Shown: positions 1-10,075, counted from the first letter of the stretch. The stretch: DNA of 64,000 nt from Candidatus Minthosoma equi (GCA_018064885.1 JAGHUI010000018.1:1-64000), one strand, 5' to 3'. Numbers and translations: made by a program. The notes: generated by a model from the sequence alone, not told the origin.

Positions 1-100
1 TGCGCCCACACAGGCTATTAAATACCAACGATTTCAAAGAACTATTATATTATGGCGTCTCGGACGCTGCGTGATTATTCAAATTTTTAACGAACTATTG

Positions 101-2038
101 TTATTCAGTTTCCTCCACATATTTTATCAGTTTGCGGTAGAAAGCGTGGTGCTGGAGAGTTTCCTTGTCGCCAAAGATTATGAGTTTCATGCGAGCGCGT
201 GTCATTGCTACATTCATTCTTCGCAAGTCGCTTAAGAAACCAATTTGTCCGTCGTTGTTGCTTCGTACAAGACTTATCATGATTATGTCTCGTTCTTGTC
301 CTTGGAAACCATCAACGGTATTTACGCTGATAACATTTCGGAAAAGGCGGAACTCCTCTCGCTTACGTATCTGCTGGCGAAGATATTGCGTCTGCACCTT
401 GTAAGGAGAGATGATTCCCACATCAAGGCGTTCTTCAAGGAAGCGTTCCTTGCCTATCTTCTCTATGTAATCTTTTAGCGTTGCAAGCACGAGCTCAGCT
501 TCTGCCTTGTTTATTCGTCCATGATTTTCACCAACGAATTGTTCGCAGAAATCAATGTCTGTATCCTCCTCTGTGGTGAGTTCCTTGCCATCAATCCATA
601 GGATAGGGCGTTCATAATCAAGCACGCTGCGATTCTTAACGCTATCGTCGCTTTCCACTTCGCCATGATAGAACCAGTCGGAAGAGAACTTCATGATTGC
701 GTCGTTCATACGGTATTGAACCTTGAGAAGACTTACTGCGTCTGGCTGATTATCTACGATTCTCTCCATAAGCGTTTTGCCAAGCCCTTGCTTCATTGCT
801 TCGTAGCACTTGATTGTAGGAGGCAGCTGCTGATGATCGCCAGCAAGAATAACTCGTGAGGCGCGGCGAATAGCAATCCAGCATGCAGGTTCGAGTGCTT
901 GTGCTGCTTCATCTATGAATAATGTGGAGAACTTATGTCGTACAAGAATCTTGTTGGCAGAACCCACGAGTGTGCAAGCCACAACACGTGCTTCGTCGAA
1001 AAGCTGTGCATTGATGTTCATCTCTATTTCCGAAGCTCTGTCGCGAAGGCGAGCAATCTTCTGATGAGTGTTCTCCCCCTTCTTTCTGTTCTCTTTCATT
1101 TGGCGGATTGTCTTGCGAATGCTCCACAATTCAGGGTAGTCGGGATGCGATTCAAATTTGCGCTCGTAAGTGAAGCTTAGCATCTTGTCGTTCACACGCG
1201 AAGGGTTGCCGATTCTAAGCACAGGAATGCCATGATCAACGAGTTTTTCGCTGATCCAATCCACAGCCATGTTGCTTTGAGCGCACACCATTACTTGTGT
1301 TTCACGTCGCAAAGTTTCGTAAATTGCTTCAACGAGAGTAGTTGTCTTGCCAGTTCCAGGAGGACCATGAACAACCTCAACGTCTTTTGCCCAAAGAACC
1401 TCATTCACAGCAGCTTCCTGAGTACGATTAAGCCAAGGGAACTGCATAGGGGTGAACGAGCGCTTCTGAGGCTTTATCTGTCCTGATATAATGTCTCGCA
1501 AATCAGCCAAGCGATTCTTCTTTGCATTAATAACATCATCAAGAGCATGGAACATTGTCTTGTAAGAAGTCTCGTCAAAGTAAAGCTGAACGCCAAGATT
1601 CTCTGCATTTTGAAGGTCTATGAGCGCTTGCGAAGAAGGTAGAGTTACCACCATTCTGTTGCCATCAACGAATGAAACTGTACAAGAAAAAGGGTAGTAG
1701 TGAATGTCGTTCTTGTCCTTTATGTCATCGTTAGTGTATTTAGCGTTGAAGGAAAAGAACTGAACAGGTTTGCCGTATTCAAAGTTGTGTTCAATGTCAT
1801 CGTCAATAACCTCGCCATTTTCATTTCTTTGGATCTTCTTATTTATTTCGACAACATATTGGTTAAGAGAGTTATAGTAGCTTCTTCCTGCTTCAATAGG
1901 GTACCAGCAGATTCCGCGATGAATCTTTCGCTTTATACCCATCTTCTCTGTTTGAAGACGGAATTCCTCCTTTTCGGAATCATATTCCATCTGCAAGAGA
2001 TTGCGGAGGCGCTGTAAATATAATGTGCTGTTTTGCAT
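101..2038 (-). CDS. UPF1/IGHMBP2-like superfamily 1 helicase
   Basis: This 645-residue protein is a cytoplasmic SF1 ATPase/helicase of the UPF1/IGHMBP2 (AAA_11/AAA_12) type. Walker A, GPPGTGKT, is at residues 225-232. A DEAAQ Walker B box lies near residue 378, followed by GDHQQLPP. The C-terminal half carries QYRM, NTVDGFQGQE and VAMTRAR, the motif V/VI signature of this family. The N-terminal 200 residues resemble the beta-barrel/stalk region of UPF1-like helicases and contain no nuclease motif that I can see. The start is one base after the stop of the TPR gene, so the two are surely co-transcribed and probably translationally coupled. The substrate (RNA or DNA) cannot be told from sequence. 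The family call is firm and the role is unknown. Confidence 0.9.
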   Translation of the reverse strand: MQNSTLYLQRLRNLLQMEYDSEKEEFRLQTEKMGIKRKIHRGICWYPIEAGRSYYNSLNQYVVEINKKIQRNENGEVIDDDIEHNFEYGKPVQFFSFNAKYTNDDIKDKNDIHYYPFSCTVSFVDGNRMVVTLPSSQALIDLQNAENLGVQLYFDETSYKTMFHALDDVINAKKNRLADLRDIISGQIKPQKRSFTPMQFPWLNRTQEAAVNEVLWAKDVEVVHGPPGTGKTTTLVEAIYETLRRETQVMVCAQSNMAVDWISEKLVDHGIPVLRIGNPSRVNDKMLSFTYERKFESHPDYPELWSIRKTIRQMKENRKKGENTHQKIARLRDRASEIEMNINAQLFDEARVVACTLVGSANKILVRHKFSTLFIDEAAQALEPACWIAIRRASRVILAGDHQQLPPTIKCYEAMKQGLGKTLMERIVDNQPDAVSLLKVQYRMNDAIMKFSSDWFYHGEVESDDSVKNRSVLDYERPILWIDGKELTTEEDTDIDFCEQFVGENHGRINKAEAELVLATLKDYIEKIGKERFLEERLDVGIISPYKVQTQYLRQQIRKREEFRLFRNVISVNTVDGFQGQERDIIMISLVRSNNDGQIGFLSDLRRMNVAMTRARMKLIIFGDKETLQHHAFYRKLIKYVEETE

Positions 2039-2039
2039 T

Positions 2040-4244
2040 CTAAATGATGTTCAAGGTAATAGCATCAATAAAAAGCCTCATCTGATTCTTGTCGAGCAGC
2101 TGATGCTTGCATAGTACACAAAGATTGTTAATCAAGCTATCCATGACCAGTTTGTCGTCTGAGAAAGTCTTTGCCTTTTCGTAAGCTTCGCGAGTGTTTT
2201 GATCGAGAAGGAACACAATAGCATAAAGCTTGTTTGCCTCCTTATTGTCAGGATTGCTTGCAAGGATGTCAAGAATGTGCTTCATTGCCTTGTCCTTCTG
2301 GTTGCAGACAATAAGATTCCATGCCAGCATTATCTTTGCCTCCATATTATTGCTGTCAAGATAGTTAATCTTGAAAAGAAGAGATTGAGCATCGTCAAAC
2401 TGATCAGATTTGGCGAGAGCTTCCGCAGCATTCATGAGAAACTTAATGTTCTCAGGTTCAATTTCGAGCAGTTCCTGATAGTGTATTGCAGCCTCAGCCT
2501 CTCTGCTGTTTGAGAAACAAAGTGATGCAAGATGACGCAATGTCCACTTAGATCTTGGCTTCAAGTTATTAGCAATAGTGTAGGCTTTAATAGCCTCTTC
2601 TGTTTTGTTGAGTTTCTGCTGACAGAAACCAATCTTTTGCCAGATGCTTGAATACTCCTCCTCAAATTCGTTCTTTGGCACTTTATCGAACAATTCAAGT
2701 GCTGTAGAGTAGAACTCCTTTCTCATAAGGAATTCAGCATACTGTGACAATTCCTCTGTGCTGTCAGCAAGGAGGTTCTTTATCCAAATGTTGCTGAACG
2801 GAGTTATAGGGTTCTGCTTGAGAGAATTAAATGGGTTAAAAAACTGAATCTTATATGGATAAGAGTGATAGAAACGATAAAGGTCGAATATGTAATGACG
2901 TCTGATGTCTGTTTTCTTCAGCTTCTTCTGCTCAGCATCTTCAATCAAGTCATTCATGTTTTCTTCGTCAATCTGCTGCTTCACCTGTTGCTCTATTGCT
3001 GCTTCACCAAACGATCCTAACTGCTTGAAAGTGAAGCAAAGTGAGTACTTGTCGCTATTGCAGAAAGGACTTCCGTTGAGCATTAGCTTAATAATTCTTC
3101 CCATCTTTCCGTTCAATATGCTTGAAATCTCAGGTATGCATGGGTTGTCGCTTGAGAATGGATAGAACCAATGCGGCATCTGATGAAAGAATGAGTAACC
3201 CTTCAAGCTTGCGAAAGAAGAATAGTAAACATCAGCTCCATCAAGTTGAAGATCTGCCATTTCGCGAACTTTCTTGTCAAACTTTGCATCGTCCACCCAT
3301 TCTGGGTTCTCTCCATTCTTGGTCAGTTCAGAAATGTCCAGGTTCGCAAAGTCCTTGTTCTTCATTATTTGATTCTGCATGAGGGCGGGAAGAATGTCGT
3401 TTCTCATTTTTGACGTAACAGAGTCAGTTGTGCAACTGAGCTGAAGTTGCATCATTGTGGAATAGCAATCGTGGATGAATATTTGGTCTTCGCGATAAAT
3501 TGCAAGGCGATTCTTTATGTCGTTATTGTCGCTGATTTTATCGAAGAAAAGGTGCAGAATGATGATGAAGCCGACAAGAGCTCTTTGGGAAACCTGCGTG
3601 TCGTCAATCAAATAGCAATCAAGCAGGAAAATAATCTTTACAGTATCAATATATTCCAGCAGAGAAAGTGTTACTGCGCTGATAAACACAGCCTTGTCGT
3701 TGCTTGAGATTGTATCTGAAAGTACAATTCTATTTGCCTGGTCAACATCTGCCGATGTCCACGCCTCGCTTGTCCAAGTCCAGTTGAAAAGGTTCAATAG
3801 GTTCTGCTCATGCTCTTCCCTCAAGTTGCTTAGTGAGTATTCGCGCTTTGACTCACGAAGAAGCTCATCAGATTTTGCCTTTTCAATTTCATTTGCGTTA
3901 TGCTCAATCCTGCTCACAACAACTTCGAACGAAGGGATGCTGCTGAGACTTTTTGCAGCAGCCGTATATTTTTCGTTTGCATTGTTTTTCACTCTTTCAA
4001 GACGCTCCAACCGCTGAGTAGCAAACATTAGCTTTCGACAGATTTCCTCACGAATCTTTCCTGCCTGAGGATCTTTAGCGCCATTAAGCATGAAAAGAAG
4101 CATCTGCTGATAGGTTGTCCAAAGATTCTCCACCTCCTCAGTCACATCCCAGTTGCCTATCGAATTGGCTTTCTGCAATATGGTAGGAAAAGCTGCGGCA
4201 ATATCTTTACTCTTGAGTGAGTCTTTTATTTCGTCGTAAGTCAT
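2040..4244 (-). CDS. Tetratricopeptide repeat protein
   Basis: This 734-residue protein has no signal peptide and is probably cytoplasmic. The N-terminal 150 residues are charged and helical. The middle (about 150-470) resembles no family I recognise. From about residue 500 there is a run of TPR helices, for example the stretches around AEFLMRKEFYSTALELF, EEAIKAYTIANNLKP and AAIHYQELLEIEPEN. Such repeats are protein-binding scaffolds. It lies 21 bp after the solute-binding lipoprotein gene and 1 bp before the helicase gene, so a three-gene transcription unit is likely. A partner role for the helicase is inference from this arrangement only. Confidence 0.8.
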   Translation of the reverse strand: MTYDEIKDSLKSKDIAAAFPTILQKANSIGNWDVTEEVENLWTTYQQMLLFMLNGAKDPQAGKIREEICRKLMFATQRLERLERVKNNANEKYTAAAKSLSSIPSFEVVVSRIEHNANEIEKAKSDELLRESKREYSLSNLREEHEQNLLNLFNWTWTSEAWTSADVDQANRIVLSDTISSNDKAVFISAVTLSLLEYIDTVKIIFLLDCYLIDDTQVSQRALVGFIIILHLFFDKISDNNDIKNRLAIYREDQIFIHDCYSTMMQLQLSCTTDSVTSKMRNDILPALMQNQIMKNKDFANLDISELTKNGENPEWVDDAKFDKKVREMADLQLDGADVYYSSFASLKGYSFFHQMPHWFYPFSSDNPCIPEISSILNGKMGRIIKLMLNGSPFCNSDKYSLCFTFKQLGSFGEAAIEQQVKQQIDEENMNDLIEDAEQKKLKKTDIRRHYIFDLYRFYHSYPYKIQFFNPFNSLKQNPITPFSNIWIKNLLADSTEELSQYAEFLMRKEFYSTALELFDKVPKNEFEEEYSSIWQKIGFCQQKLNKTEEAIKAYTIANNLKPRSKWTLRHLASLCFSNSREAEAAIHYQELLEIEPENIKFLMNAAEALAKSDQFDDAQSLLFKINYLDSNNMEAKIMLAWNLIVCNQKDKAMKHILDILASNPDNKEANKLYAIVFLLDQNTREAYEKAKTFSDDKLVMDSLINNLCVLCKHQLLDKNQMRLFIDAITLNII

Positions 4245-4265
4245 TGTGTGTCAAGATGAACATTA

Positions 4266-5165
4266 TTATTTAATCAATCCTCTGCCTTTAGCCCACTTCT
4301 CAACCATCAGTCGTGTTGAGTCGCTTGGCATGTGAGAAGGTTTGAGGGGTGTGTAAGTGAAAAGAGTGTCAGGCAGAAAGAGCGTGTTGTTCTTTGGAAA
4401 AAACTCAAGCACGTTCGACACAGTGTCAGAATTAAGCTTCTCAATCGCTAAATCGTAAACTTTAGCAATGCTCTCAATCTCATCCTTGCGTGTCTTCATC
4501 AGCGAGTCAGGGAACAATACACACATCATGTCGGCAATCTTCATTTCCGAAGTGCCGTTGAGCCTCTTCGCTCCACGAGCAACAGCTTCGCTGGCAAATG
4601 GCTCAGGGAGAATAGCGCCGTCATACTGATTCTGGTCAACCATGAGAGTGCGTAGCGTGAACTTGTTTATCTGTGGTTTGTTCAGGTCAATGCTCTCAAT
4701 CTTAACAGATTCCAGAATCTTGTCTGCGAAGAAATCAACAGACGAATGACGAGTTATTCCGATGATTTTATCCTTCAGGCTTTCAGCCTTTACAAGTCGA
4801 GCGGTGCGAGAGGTTACGAGCCACAAGTTGAGGTCGGCACCCATGACGATGGTTAGCGAATCGCCATTGCCCTTCCAAATGCAATCCTTCACAAGGTCAC
4901 TCACGATGCCATCAATGTGTCCGCGCTGGAAAGCGGTGTCAGCATCCATTGCAGCATCAAAAGTTACAAGCTTGATATCCACCCCGAGAGAGTCGAAAAG
5001 CCCAAGAGAATCAGCATAATAGAAAGGCAGACATTCCATGGTTGGGAGCACGCCGAGCTTGAGCGACAGCGAGTCGTTCTCAGCAACAGCTTCTGTTTGT
5101 CCGCAAGATGTTATAGCCATCGCTGCTAACAAAGGAGCAACGACGAGGAAAAGAAGTTTACGCAT
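4266..5165 (-). CDS. NMT1/THI5-like (SsuA-type) solute-binding lipoprotein
   Basis: A predicted lipoprotein of 299 residues. I chose the start at 5165 because it gives a clean signal, MRKLLFLVV, ending in the lipobox AITS|C at Cys21. An upstream in-frame Met at 5216 would bury this signal and overlap the terminator region. The mature part has the periplasmic-binding fold signature of NitT/TauT/THI5-type proteins: KLGVLPTMECLPFYYADSLGLF at its N-terminus, then a ..AFQRGHIDGIVSD.. stretch and a PEPFASEA motif. Such proteins bind small anions, pyrimidine precursors or sulfonates. No permease or ATPase gene is nearby, so it is either an orphan component or has a non-transport role. The following TPR gene starts 21 bp downstream. 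Confidence 0.8.
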   Translation of the reverse strand: MRKLLFLVVAPLLAAMAITSCGQTEAVAENDSLSLKLGVLPTMECLPFYYADSLGLFDSLGVDIKLVTFDAAMDADTAFQRGHIDGIVSDLVKDCIWKGNGDSLTIVMGADLNLWLVTSRTARLVKAESLKDKIIGITRHSSVDFFADKILESVKIESIDLNKPQINKFTLRTLMVDQNQYDGAILPEPFASEAVARGAKRLNGTSEMKIADMMCVLFPDSLMKTRKDEIESIAKVYDLAIEKLNSDTVSNVLEFFPKNNTLFLPDTLFTYTPLKPSHMPSDSTRLMVEKWAKGRGLIK

Positions 5166-5195
5166 GCAAGAGTTTTTAATAGAGGAGCATGTAAG

Positions 5196-5252
5196 AGTTT
5201 TAAAAAGAAGGGGCAATGCACAAGTCCCCTGAAAGGATATGATGCATTGCCC
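5196..5252 (-). terminator. Rho-independent terminator after pgk
   Basis: A perfect 10-bp inverted repeat (GGGCAATGCA at 5211-5220, TGCATTGCCC at 5243-5252) with a 22-nt loop is followed on the minus strand by CTTCTTTTTAAAA. It sits 20 bp beyond the pgk stop and ends just upstream of the solute-binding lipoprotein start, so it separates the two transcription units. Confidence 0.75.
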
Positions 5253-5271
5253 TATGTAAGTGATAATTTAA

Positions 5272-6540
5272 TTATTCACCCTTTACAGCTGCTACACCTG
5301 GGAGTACCTTACCCTCGATAGCTTCGAGAAGAGCACCACCACCTGTAGAGATGTAAGAAACCTTGTCAGCGAGACCGAACTTGTTTACACAAGCTACAGA
5401 GTCACCACCACCGATGAGTGAGAATGCGCCTTCAGCAGTAGCTTTAGCAACAGCCTCACCAATTGCGCGTGAACCTGGAGTGAAGTCCTCGCACTCGAAG
5501 CAGCCTGCAGGACCATTCCAGAGGATAGTCTTAGCACCTTCGATTGCCTTAGCGAACTTCTCGCGAGAGATTGGACCAGCATCGAGACCATCCCAGCCTG
5601 CTTCGATAGCGTTTGATGGGAATGTCTTGATCTGAGCGCCTTCCTTAACAGAGAAAGTCTTGAAGTCGTAGCCTGTGCAGCATACAGAATCCTCACCGAG
5701 AACGAGCTCAACGCCATTCTCCTTAGCCATCTTCTCAACGCCGAGAGCTACATCAAGCTTGTCGAGCTCTACGATAGAGTCACCGATTTCGCCGCTGTGA
5801 GCCTTAGCGAATGTGTATGTCATACCACCGCAGAGGATGAGCTTGTCAACCTTGCCGAGGAGGTTCTCAATGATACCGATCTTAGAAGAAACCTTAGAAC
5901 CACCCATGATAGCAACGAATGGACGCTTGATGTTAGAAAGTACGTTGTCAACAGCCTGTACTTCCTTCTCCATGAGGAGACCGAGCATCTTGTTGTCAGC
6001 ATCAAAGTAGTCAGCGATAACAGCAGTAGAACCATGCTTGCGGTGAGCTGTACCGAATGCATCCATTACCCAGCAGTCAGCGTAAGAAGCGAGCTTCTTA
6101 GCGAACTCCTTCTGGCTTGCCTTCATAGCCTTCTTTGCCTCGTCGTAAGCAGGATCTTCCTTGTCGATGCCTACTGGCTTGCCTTCCTCTTCTGGGTAGT
6201 AGCGGAGGTTCTCAAGAAGGAGAACTTCGCCAGCCTTGAGAGCTGCAGCCTGAGCGTCAGCCTTCTGGCAGTCGTCAGCGAACTGTACTGGAACACCGAG
6301 AGCCTCGCTTACAGCAGGAACGATCTGCTTGAGTGAGAGTTCTGGCTTTACCTTACCCTTTGGCTTGCCCATGTGGCTCATGATGATAAGAGCACCGCCC
6401 TTCTCGAGGATGAGCTTAAGAGTTGGGAGAGCACCGTTGATACGGGTCATGTCTGTGATTTTGCCGTCCTGAATTGGCACGTTGAAGTCAACACGAACGA
6501 TTGCCTTCTTACCGGCAAAGTTGTACTCATTGATAGTCAT
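5272..6540 (-). CDS. pgk: Phosphoglycerate kinase
   Basis: Cytoplasmic glycolytic enzyme that transfers phosphate between 1,3-bisphosphoglycerate and ADP. The 422-residue length is normal for Bacteroidales Pgk. The N-terminal substrate loop RVDFNVP is at residues 16-22, and the SHMGKPKG motif follows near residue 55. GGSKVSSKI, the nucleotide-site WNGPAGCFE region and the C-terminal GGGDSVA are all present. The gene stands 54 bp downstream of panB and is closed by a strong terminator. Base use is typical of a highly expressed gene, with a regular codon choice that leaves several long antisense frames open; those are not genes. Confidence 0.97.
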   Translation of the reverse strand: MTINEYNFAGKKAIVRVDFNVPIQDGKITDMTRINGALPTLKLILEKGGALIIMSHMGKPKGKVKPELSLKQIVPAVSEALGVPVQFADDCQKADAQAAALKAGEVLLLENLRYYPEEEGKPVGIDKEDPAYDEAKKAMKASQKEFAKKLASYADCWVMDAFGTAHRKHGSTAVIADYFDADNKMLGLLMEKEVQAVDNVLSNIKRPFVAIMGGSKVSSKIGIIENLLGKVDKLILCGGMTYTFAKAHSGEIGDSIVELDKLDVALGVEKMAKENGVELVLGEDSVCCTGYDFKTFSVKEGAQIKTFPSNAIEAGWDGLDAGPISREKFAKAIEGAKTILWNGPAGCFECEDFTPGSRAIGEAVAKATAEGAFSLIGGGDSVACVNKFGLADKVSYISTGGGALLEAIEGKVLPGVAAVKGE

Positions 6541-6594
6541 AATCGCGATTGTTTTTTAATATGTTAATAAACTTAAATGTTCTTTATTAGCTTG

Positions 6595-7416
6595 TTAGTA
6601 TTGTTCGTTTTCGTTAGGGAAATCACCTTCCTTCACATCCTCTACATAGCGGCCAATAGCGTCAGTCATGATGGTGTGAAGATCTGCATAGCGGCGAAGG
6701 AACTTTGGAGAGAATCCCTGAGTCATTCCCAGCATGTCAGCAATGACGAGCACTTGACCGTCGCAGCCGCCTCCAGCGCCGATGCCGATGATAGGAATGG
6801 TGAGTTCCTTTGACACTCTCTCAGCAAGCTTTGCAGGAATCTTCTCAAGCACGATGGCAAAGCATCCAGCCTCCTCAAGAGCGTGTGCATCGCTGATGAG
6901 CTTTTGAGCCTCAGCCTCTTCCTTAGCTCGCACAGAGTATGTTCCGAATTTGTTTATCGCCTGAGGAGTCAGACCGAGGTGTCCGCAGATTGGGATTCCA
7001 GCATCGAGAATCTTCTTCACAGCAGGGAGGATCTCCACTCCGCCTTCCAGCTTGAGCGCATCGCAATGTGTCTCCTTCATGATGCGGATGGCATTGCTCA
7101 CAGCCTCTGTCTCGTTTACCTGGTAAGTTCCGAAAGGCATGTCGCAGATTACGAGCGCGCGTTTCACGCCTCTCACCACAGCTTTTGCGTGGTAAATCAT
7201 CTGGTCGAGAGTGATAGGAAGGGTAGTCCAGTTGCCAGCCATGACGTTGCTGGCAGAGTCGCCGACGAGAATAACATCAATACCAGCACCGTCGGTGATG
7301 CTGGCAGTTGTATAATCATAAGATGTAAGCATGGCTATTTTCTTGCCTTCAGCCTTCATCTGAATCAGTCTGTGGGTAGTAACCTTGCGCTGATCATCAA
7401 CTAAATATCCTGCCAT
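6595..7416 (-). CDS. panB: 3-methyl-2-oxobutanoate hydroxymethyltransferase (ketopantoate hydroxymethyltransferase)
   Basis: Cytoplasmic enzyme of pantothenate and hence CoA synthesis; it adds a hydroxymethyl group from methylene-tetrahydrofolate to 2-oxoisovalerate. The 273-residue length fits the family. Visible family motifs are [24 protein letters not shown] (the metal-binding Asp-Ser region), a KLEGG stretch, CGHLGLTPQ and the [15 protein letters not shown] segment. It has its own promoter inside the 3' end of the upstream TonB-receptor gene, so it need not depend on receptor transcription. pgk follows at 54 bp. No other pan gene is in the window. Confidence 0.97.
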   Translation of the reverse strand: MAGYLVDDQRKVTTHRLIQMKAEGKKIAMLTSYDYTTASITDGAGIDVILVGDSASNVMAGNWTTLPITLDQMIYHAKAVVRGVKRALVICDMPFGTYQVNETEAVSNAIRIMKETHCDALKLEGGVEILPAVKKILDAGIPICGHLGLTPQAINKFGTYSVRAKEEAEAQKLISDAHALEEAGCFAIVLEKIPAKLAERVSKELTIPIIGIGAGGGCDGQVLVIADMLGMTQGFSPKFLRRYADLHTIMTDAIGRYVEDVKEGDFPNENEQY

Positions 7417-7443
7417 TTCTTTTTGGGTTATAAAAATACAGGT

Positions 7444-7474
7444 ACAAAGTTACACATTATTTTTAAAACTCAAA
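7444..7474 (-). promoter_or_regulatory. Bacteroidetes-type promoter for panB
   Basis: Reading the minus strand, TTTG (7474-7471) and TAACTTTGT (7452-7444) are separated by 18 bases, matching the Bacteroidetes -33/-7 pattern. The -7 box lies 28 bp before the panB start; the -33 box is inside the last codons of the upstream receptor gene. Confidence 0.65.
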
Positions 7475-9859
7475 CAAAATTCTTGCATTTATTTGTCGTC
7501 CTGTAAGGTAATTTGGCACAGCATATTGATTATTTGTAATGTCGGTTACCCAATAATAGCTGTTCACGTTGTTAATGTCGAGTATGTTGAACGCATCCAC
7601 GCCAAGCCAAATGTTGCGGAAAGCTTTGCCCACTCCCGTGTAGATATGACGGTCGTCATTCTTCAGCAGACGGTAGGAAAGACCGAGGTCAACACGTCTG
7701 TAGCTCGACATGCGGAACACCTGCTTCTCTCGTCCGGAGTGGGGTGGGCCGAAAGGCAGGCCTCCAGCATAATGTCCCTGAATGGTCATCTTCCATCGGT
7801 CGGTGTTTGGGAAATAGTCGCTGAAGAAGAGGCTCACGTTCAGTCGCTGGTCAGTAGGTCTTGGAACGTACGCTCCGCCATTGATCTTCTCCTCCGTCTT
7901 CATGAGTCCCACGCTTACCCAAGAGTCCGTACCAGGCACGAACTCGCCATAGAGCTTCATGTCAACTCCTGCAGCATAACCCTTGGAAATATTTCCTCCG
8001 TAGTAAACCACACGCACATTGTCGATGTTGTAAGGAATGAGGTCGCTGAGAGCCTTGTAGTAAGCCTCTGCTGTGAATTTGAACGGACGCTGGTCAACCC
8101 TGAACTTATACTCCATTCCGAGCAGGAAATGAATGCTTCGCTGCGACTTGATGTCCTTGTTCAGGAACGCCGTAGTGTTTCCGTCAACAGCAATCGTGTC
8201 TCGCATTTCCTTGTAGAACGGTGTCTGATAGTAAACACCCGTGCTGAAGCGGTAAGTCAGGTTGTCGTTCGAAGCTGGCGTGAAAGCAACCGTTGCGCGA
8301 GGCGAGAAGAGCGTCTCCTTATTCCAGTTCCAATGCGTCAGTCGGGCTCCGTAGTTCACCACCAAAGAACCCTCGTCAAACTCCTTTCTCCATGTGTCCT
8401 GCAAATAGAATTCCAGATGGTTAGACTTCTCCTCATTGCGCGAAGCGAAGTTGTAGATGAGGTCAAGCCTGTCGCCTGTGTGGGGAAGCGAATATCCAGC
8501 AGAATCTCTCATTTCCCACTCACGCATCGTCTCCGTCACCTTCTCCGTCTTGTAGAGAAGACCATAGCGGATGTCGTGCGAAGTGAACCTGCTGCGTCCA
8601 GCCAGTCCTGTGCTCATCACCGTAGCATTCAGTCGGTTGCGAGCGTGCTCATGATACGTTCCGATGGCAAGACTGCTCTGGTCCTCACCGCTCAGCCAGT
8701 ACTCGCCGTTGATGTCGTAAGTCTCTCGCTCCGTTGTCTTGAATGCAGAAAGGTTGAATGTGAGGGAATTCATCTTGTTGAAGTTGTGAGTGAGCGAGAA
8801 AGCTCCGAAATACGTGTGGAACTTATCCTTCTCCGAGCCATCGAAATACACCTTGAACTCTCTCATCACCTCCGAAGTTCCGAACTTCGTCGTTCTGTTC
8901 TTAGGCGTGAAATCATAGTCGTTCGTGGAAATCACCCCCATCAGGTCAATCGTCCATCGCTGGCTTGGTGTCCAGCTCCAATATGTCTGATAGTCAAAAT
9001 CTTTCGGATCATATTCTCCCTTTGTGTCTGTTGTGCTAAGCAGATTCTTCATCGTCTTGTAGCGAAGAGCATGAGTCATGGAAAACTTATCGTTTCCCCA
9101 TCCCACGTAAGCGCTGGCGCCAAGCATGCTGGCGCTCACGCTGCCCTCAAAGCCCTTGACTTTCTTATACTTAATGTCAAGCACGCTCGACATTTTCTCA
9201 CCATATTTCGCCTCAAAGCCACCTGCAGAGAAGCCGATGCTCTCCACCATGTCTGGGTTGATGATACTCAGTCCCTCCTGCTGACCGCTGCGGATGAGCA
9301 GGGGACGATAAACCTCAATGCCATTTATGTAAACGGAATTTTCGTCAAACGAGCCTCCGCGCACATTGTACTGGCTCGACAATTCATTGTGAGTGCTTAC
9401 GCCAGCCTGACTTGTTATGAGTCTTTCCACGCCGCCACCGCTCGCATTGCCCATGTGCTTCATGTCAGCCATGTTCACATCCGTCATGGTGCTTGTCTGG
9501 CGGCGAATCTCGTTTACCTGCACCTCGCCCAGCTCATAGCCCGCGCTTGGCAGCATCACGTTCAGCGTCACCGAATCCACAGGATTGTTCAGCACCCTGC
9601 GGCGCGTCTCGTAACCTATCATCGAGAAAATCACAACCATCGAATCAGCAGATTCACAACTGAATCTGAACTCACCCTTCAGGTTACACACAGCACCACA
9701 TCCAGTACCCTCAACCCTCACTTGAGCAAGTTCCAAAGGCGACTTCTGGTCATCAATCACCTTACCCTTGATCACCACGCTCTGAGCCGCCGCCACCAAT
9801 GTCATGAAGCAGCAGGTTATCAAAGCCAATATCCTTATTTTCCAATTTATTCTTTCCAT
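7463..9859 (-). CDS. TonB-dependent outer-membrane receptor with carboxypeptidase-regulatory-like domain
   Basis: 798 residues. A signal peptide (about 1-26, ending VAAAQ) is followed by a CarboxypepD_reg-like beta-sandwich (VVIKGKVIDDQKSPLELAQV..., about 28-110). Then comes a plug domain with the SQYNVRGGSFDENSVYINGIEVYRP stretch, and a 22-strand-type barrel ending in RILFEF, with a terminal aromatic residue as expected for outer-membrane barrels. The RGG and YING motifs in the plug are typical. There is no adjacent SusD homologue, so it should not be called a SusC. The substrate is unknown and could be a siderophore, cofactor or peptide. A 564-bp gap with palindromic repeats lies upstream. 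Confidence 0.9.
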   Translation of the reverse strand: MERINWKIRILALITCCFMTLVAAAQSVVIKGKVIDDQKSPLELAQVRVEGTGCGAVCNLKGEFRFSCESADSMVVIFSMIGYETRRRVLNNPVDSVTLNVMLPSAGYELGEVQVNEIRRQTSTMTDVNMADMKHMGNASGGGVERLITSQAGVSTHNELSSQYNVRGGSFDENSVYINGIEVYRPLLIRSGQQEGLSIINPDMVESIGFSAGGFEAKYGEKMSSVLDIKYKKVKGFEGSVSASMLGASAYVGWGNDKFSMTHALRYKTMKNLLSTTDTKGEYDPKDFDYQTYWSWTPSQRWTIDLMGVISTNDYDFTPKNRTTKFGTSEVMREFKVYFDGSEKDKFHTYFGAFSLTHNFNKMNSLTFNLSAFKTTERETYDINGEYWLSGEDQSSLAIGTYHEHARNRLNATVMSTGLAGRSRFTSHDIRYGLLYKTEKVTETMREWEMRDSAGYSLPHTGDRLDLIYNFASRNEEKSNHLEFYLQDTWRKEFDEGSLVVNYGARLTHWNWNKETLFSPRATVAFTPASNDNLTYRFSTGVYYQTPFYKEMRDTIAVDGNTTAFLNKDIKSQRSIHFLLGMEYKFRVDQRPFKFTAEAYYKALSDLIPYNIDNVRVVYYGGNISKGYAAGVDMKLYGEFVPGTDSWVSVGLMKTEEKINGGAYVPRPTDQRLNVSLFFSDYFPNTDRWKMTIQGHYAGGLPFGPPHSGREKQVFRMSSYRRVDLGLSYRLLKNDDRHIYTGVGKAFRNIWLGVDAFNILDINNVNSYYWVTDITNNQYAVPNYLTGRQINARILFEF

Positions 9860-9998
9860 ACATTATTATATAACGAAGAACCTTCCGAATTATTGTATAA
9901 GGCAAGCGAGGTTTCAATGTTATAAGAGCCAACATTGAAAGTAGTTTCTTCACAACATCCTGGTTCTAATCTTTATGGTTTGTTTGCAGAGCAATACA

Positions 9999-10075
9999 CA
10001 AAAGTGGTGTGACTCACATCGGTATAGGTGCTGTGAGTCACACCTGTGTATGCGGTGTGAGTCACACCACTTTTG
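9999..10075. repeat. Three 24-bp-spaced palindromes inside a 20-bp inverted repeat
   Basis: The 11-bp palindrome TGTGASTCACA occurs three times, at 10008-10018, 10032-10042 and 10056-10066, with centres exactly 24 bp apart. The outer two lie in a perfect 20-bp inverted repeat (9999-10018 and 10056-10075). The linkers are also partly alike, so this is a short tandem array with a 24-bp unit. It could be a cluster of dimer-binding operators between divergent genes, or a cruciform/RNA hairpin. The pattern is certain; the role is not. Confidence 0.85.

Noticed and set aside
7463..9859. SusC-type glycan importer
   Set aside because: No SusD-like gene is adjacent and the length is below that of typical SusC proteins.
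7493..9925. 810-codon plus-strand frame opposite the whole TonB-receptor gene
   Set aside because: It mirrors the receptor codons, lacks family motifs and has His/Val/Arg-rich shadow composition; the receptor on the minus strand is unmistakable.
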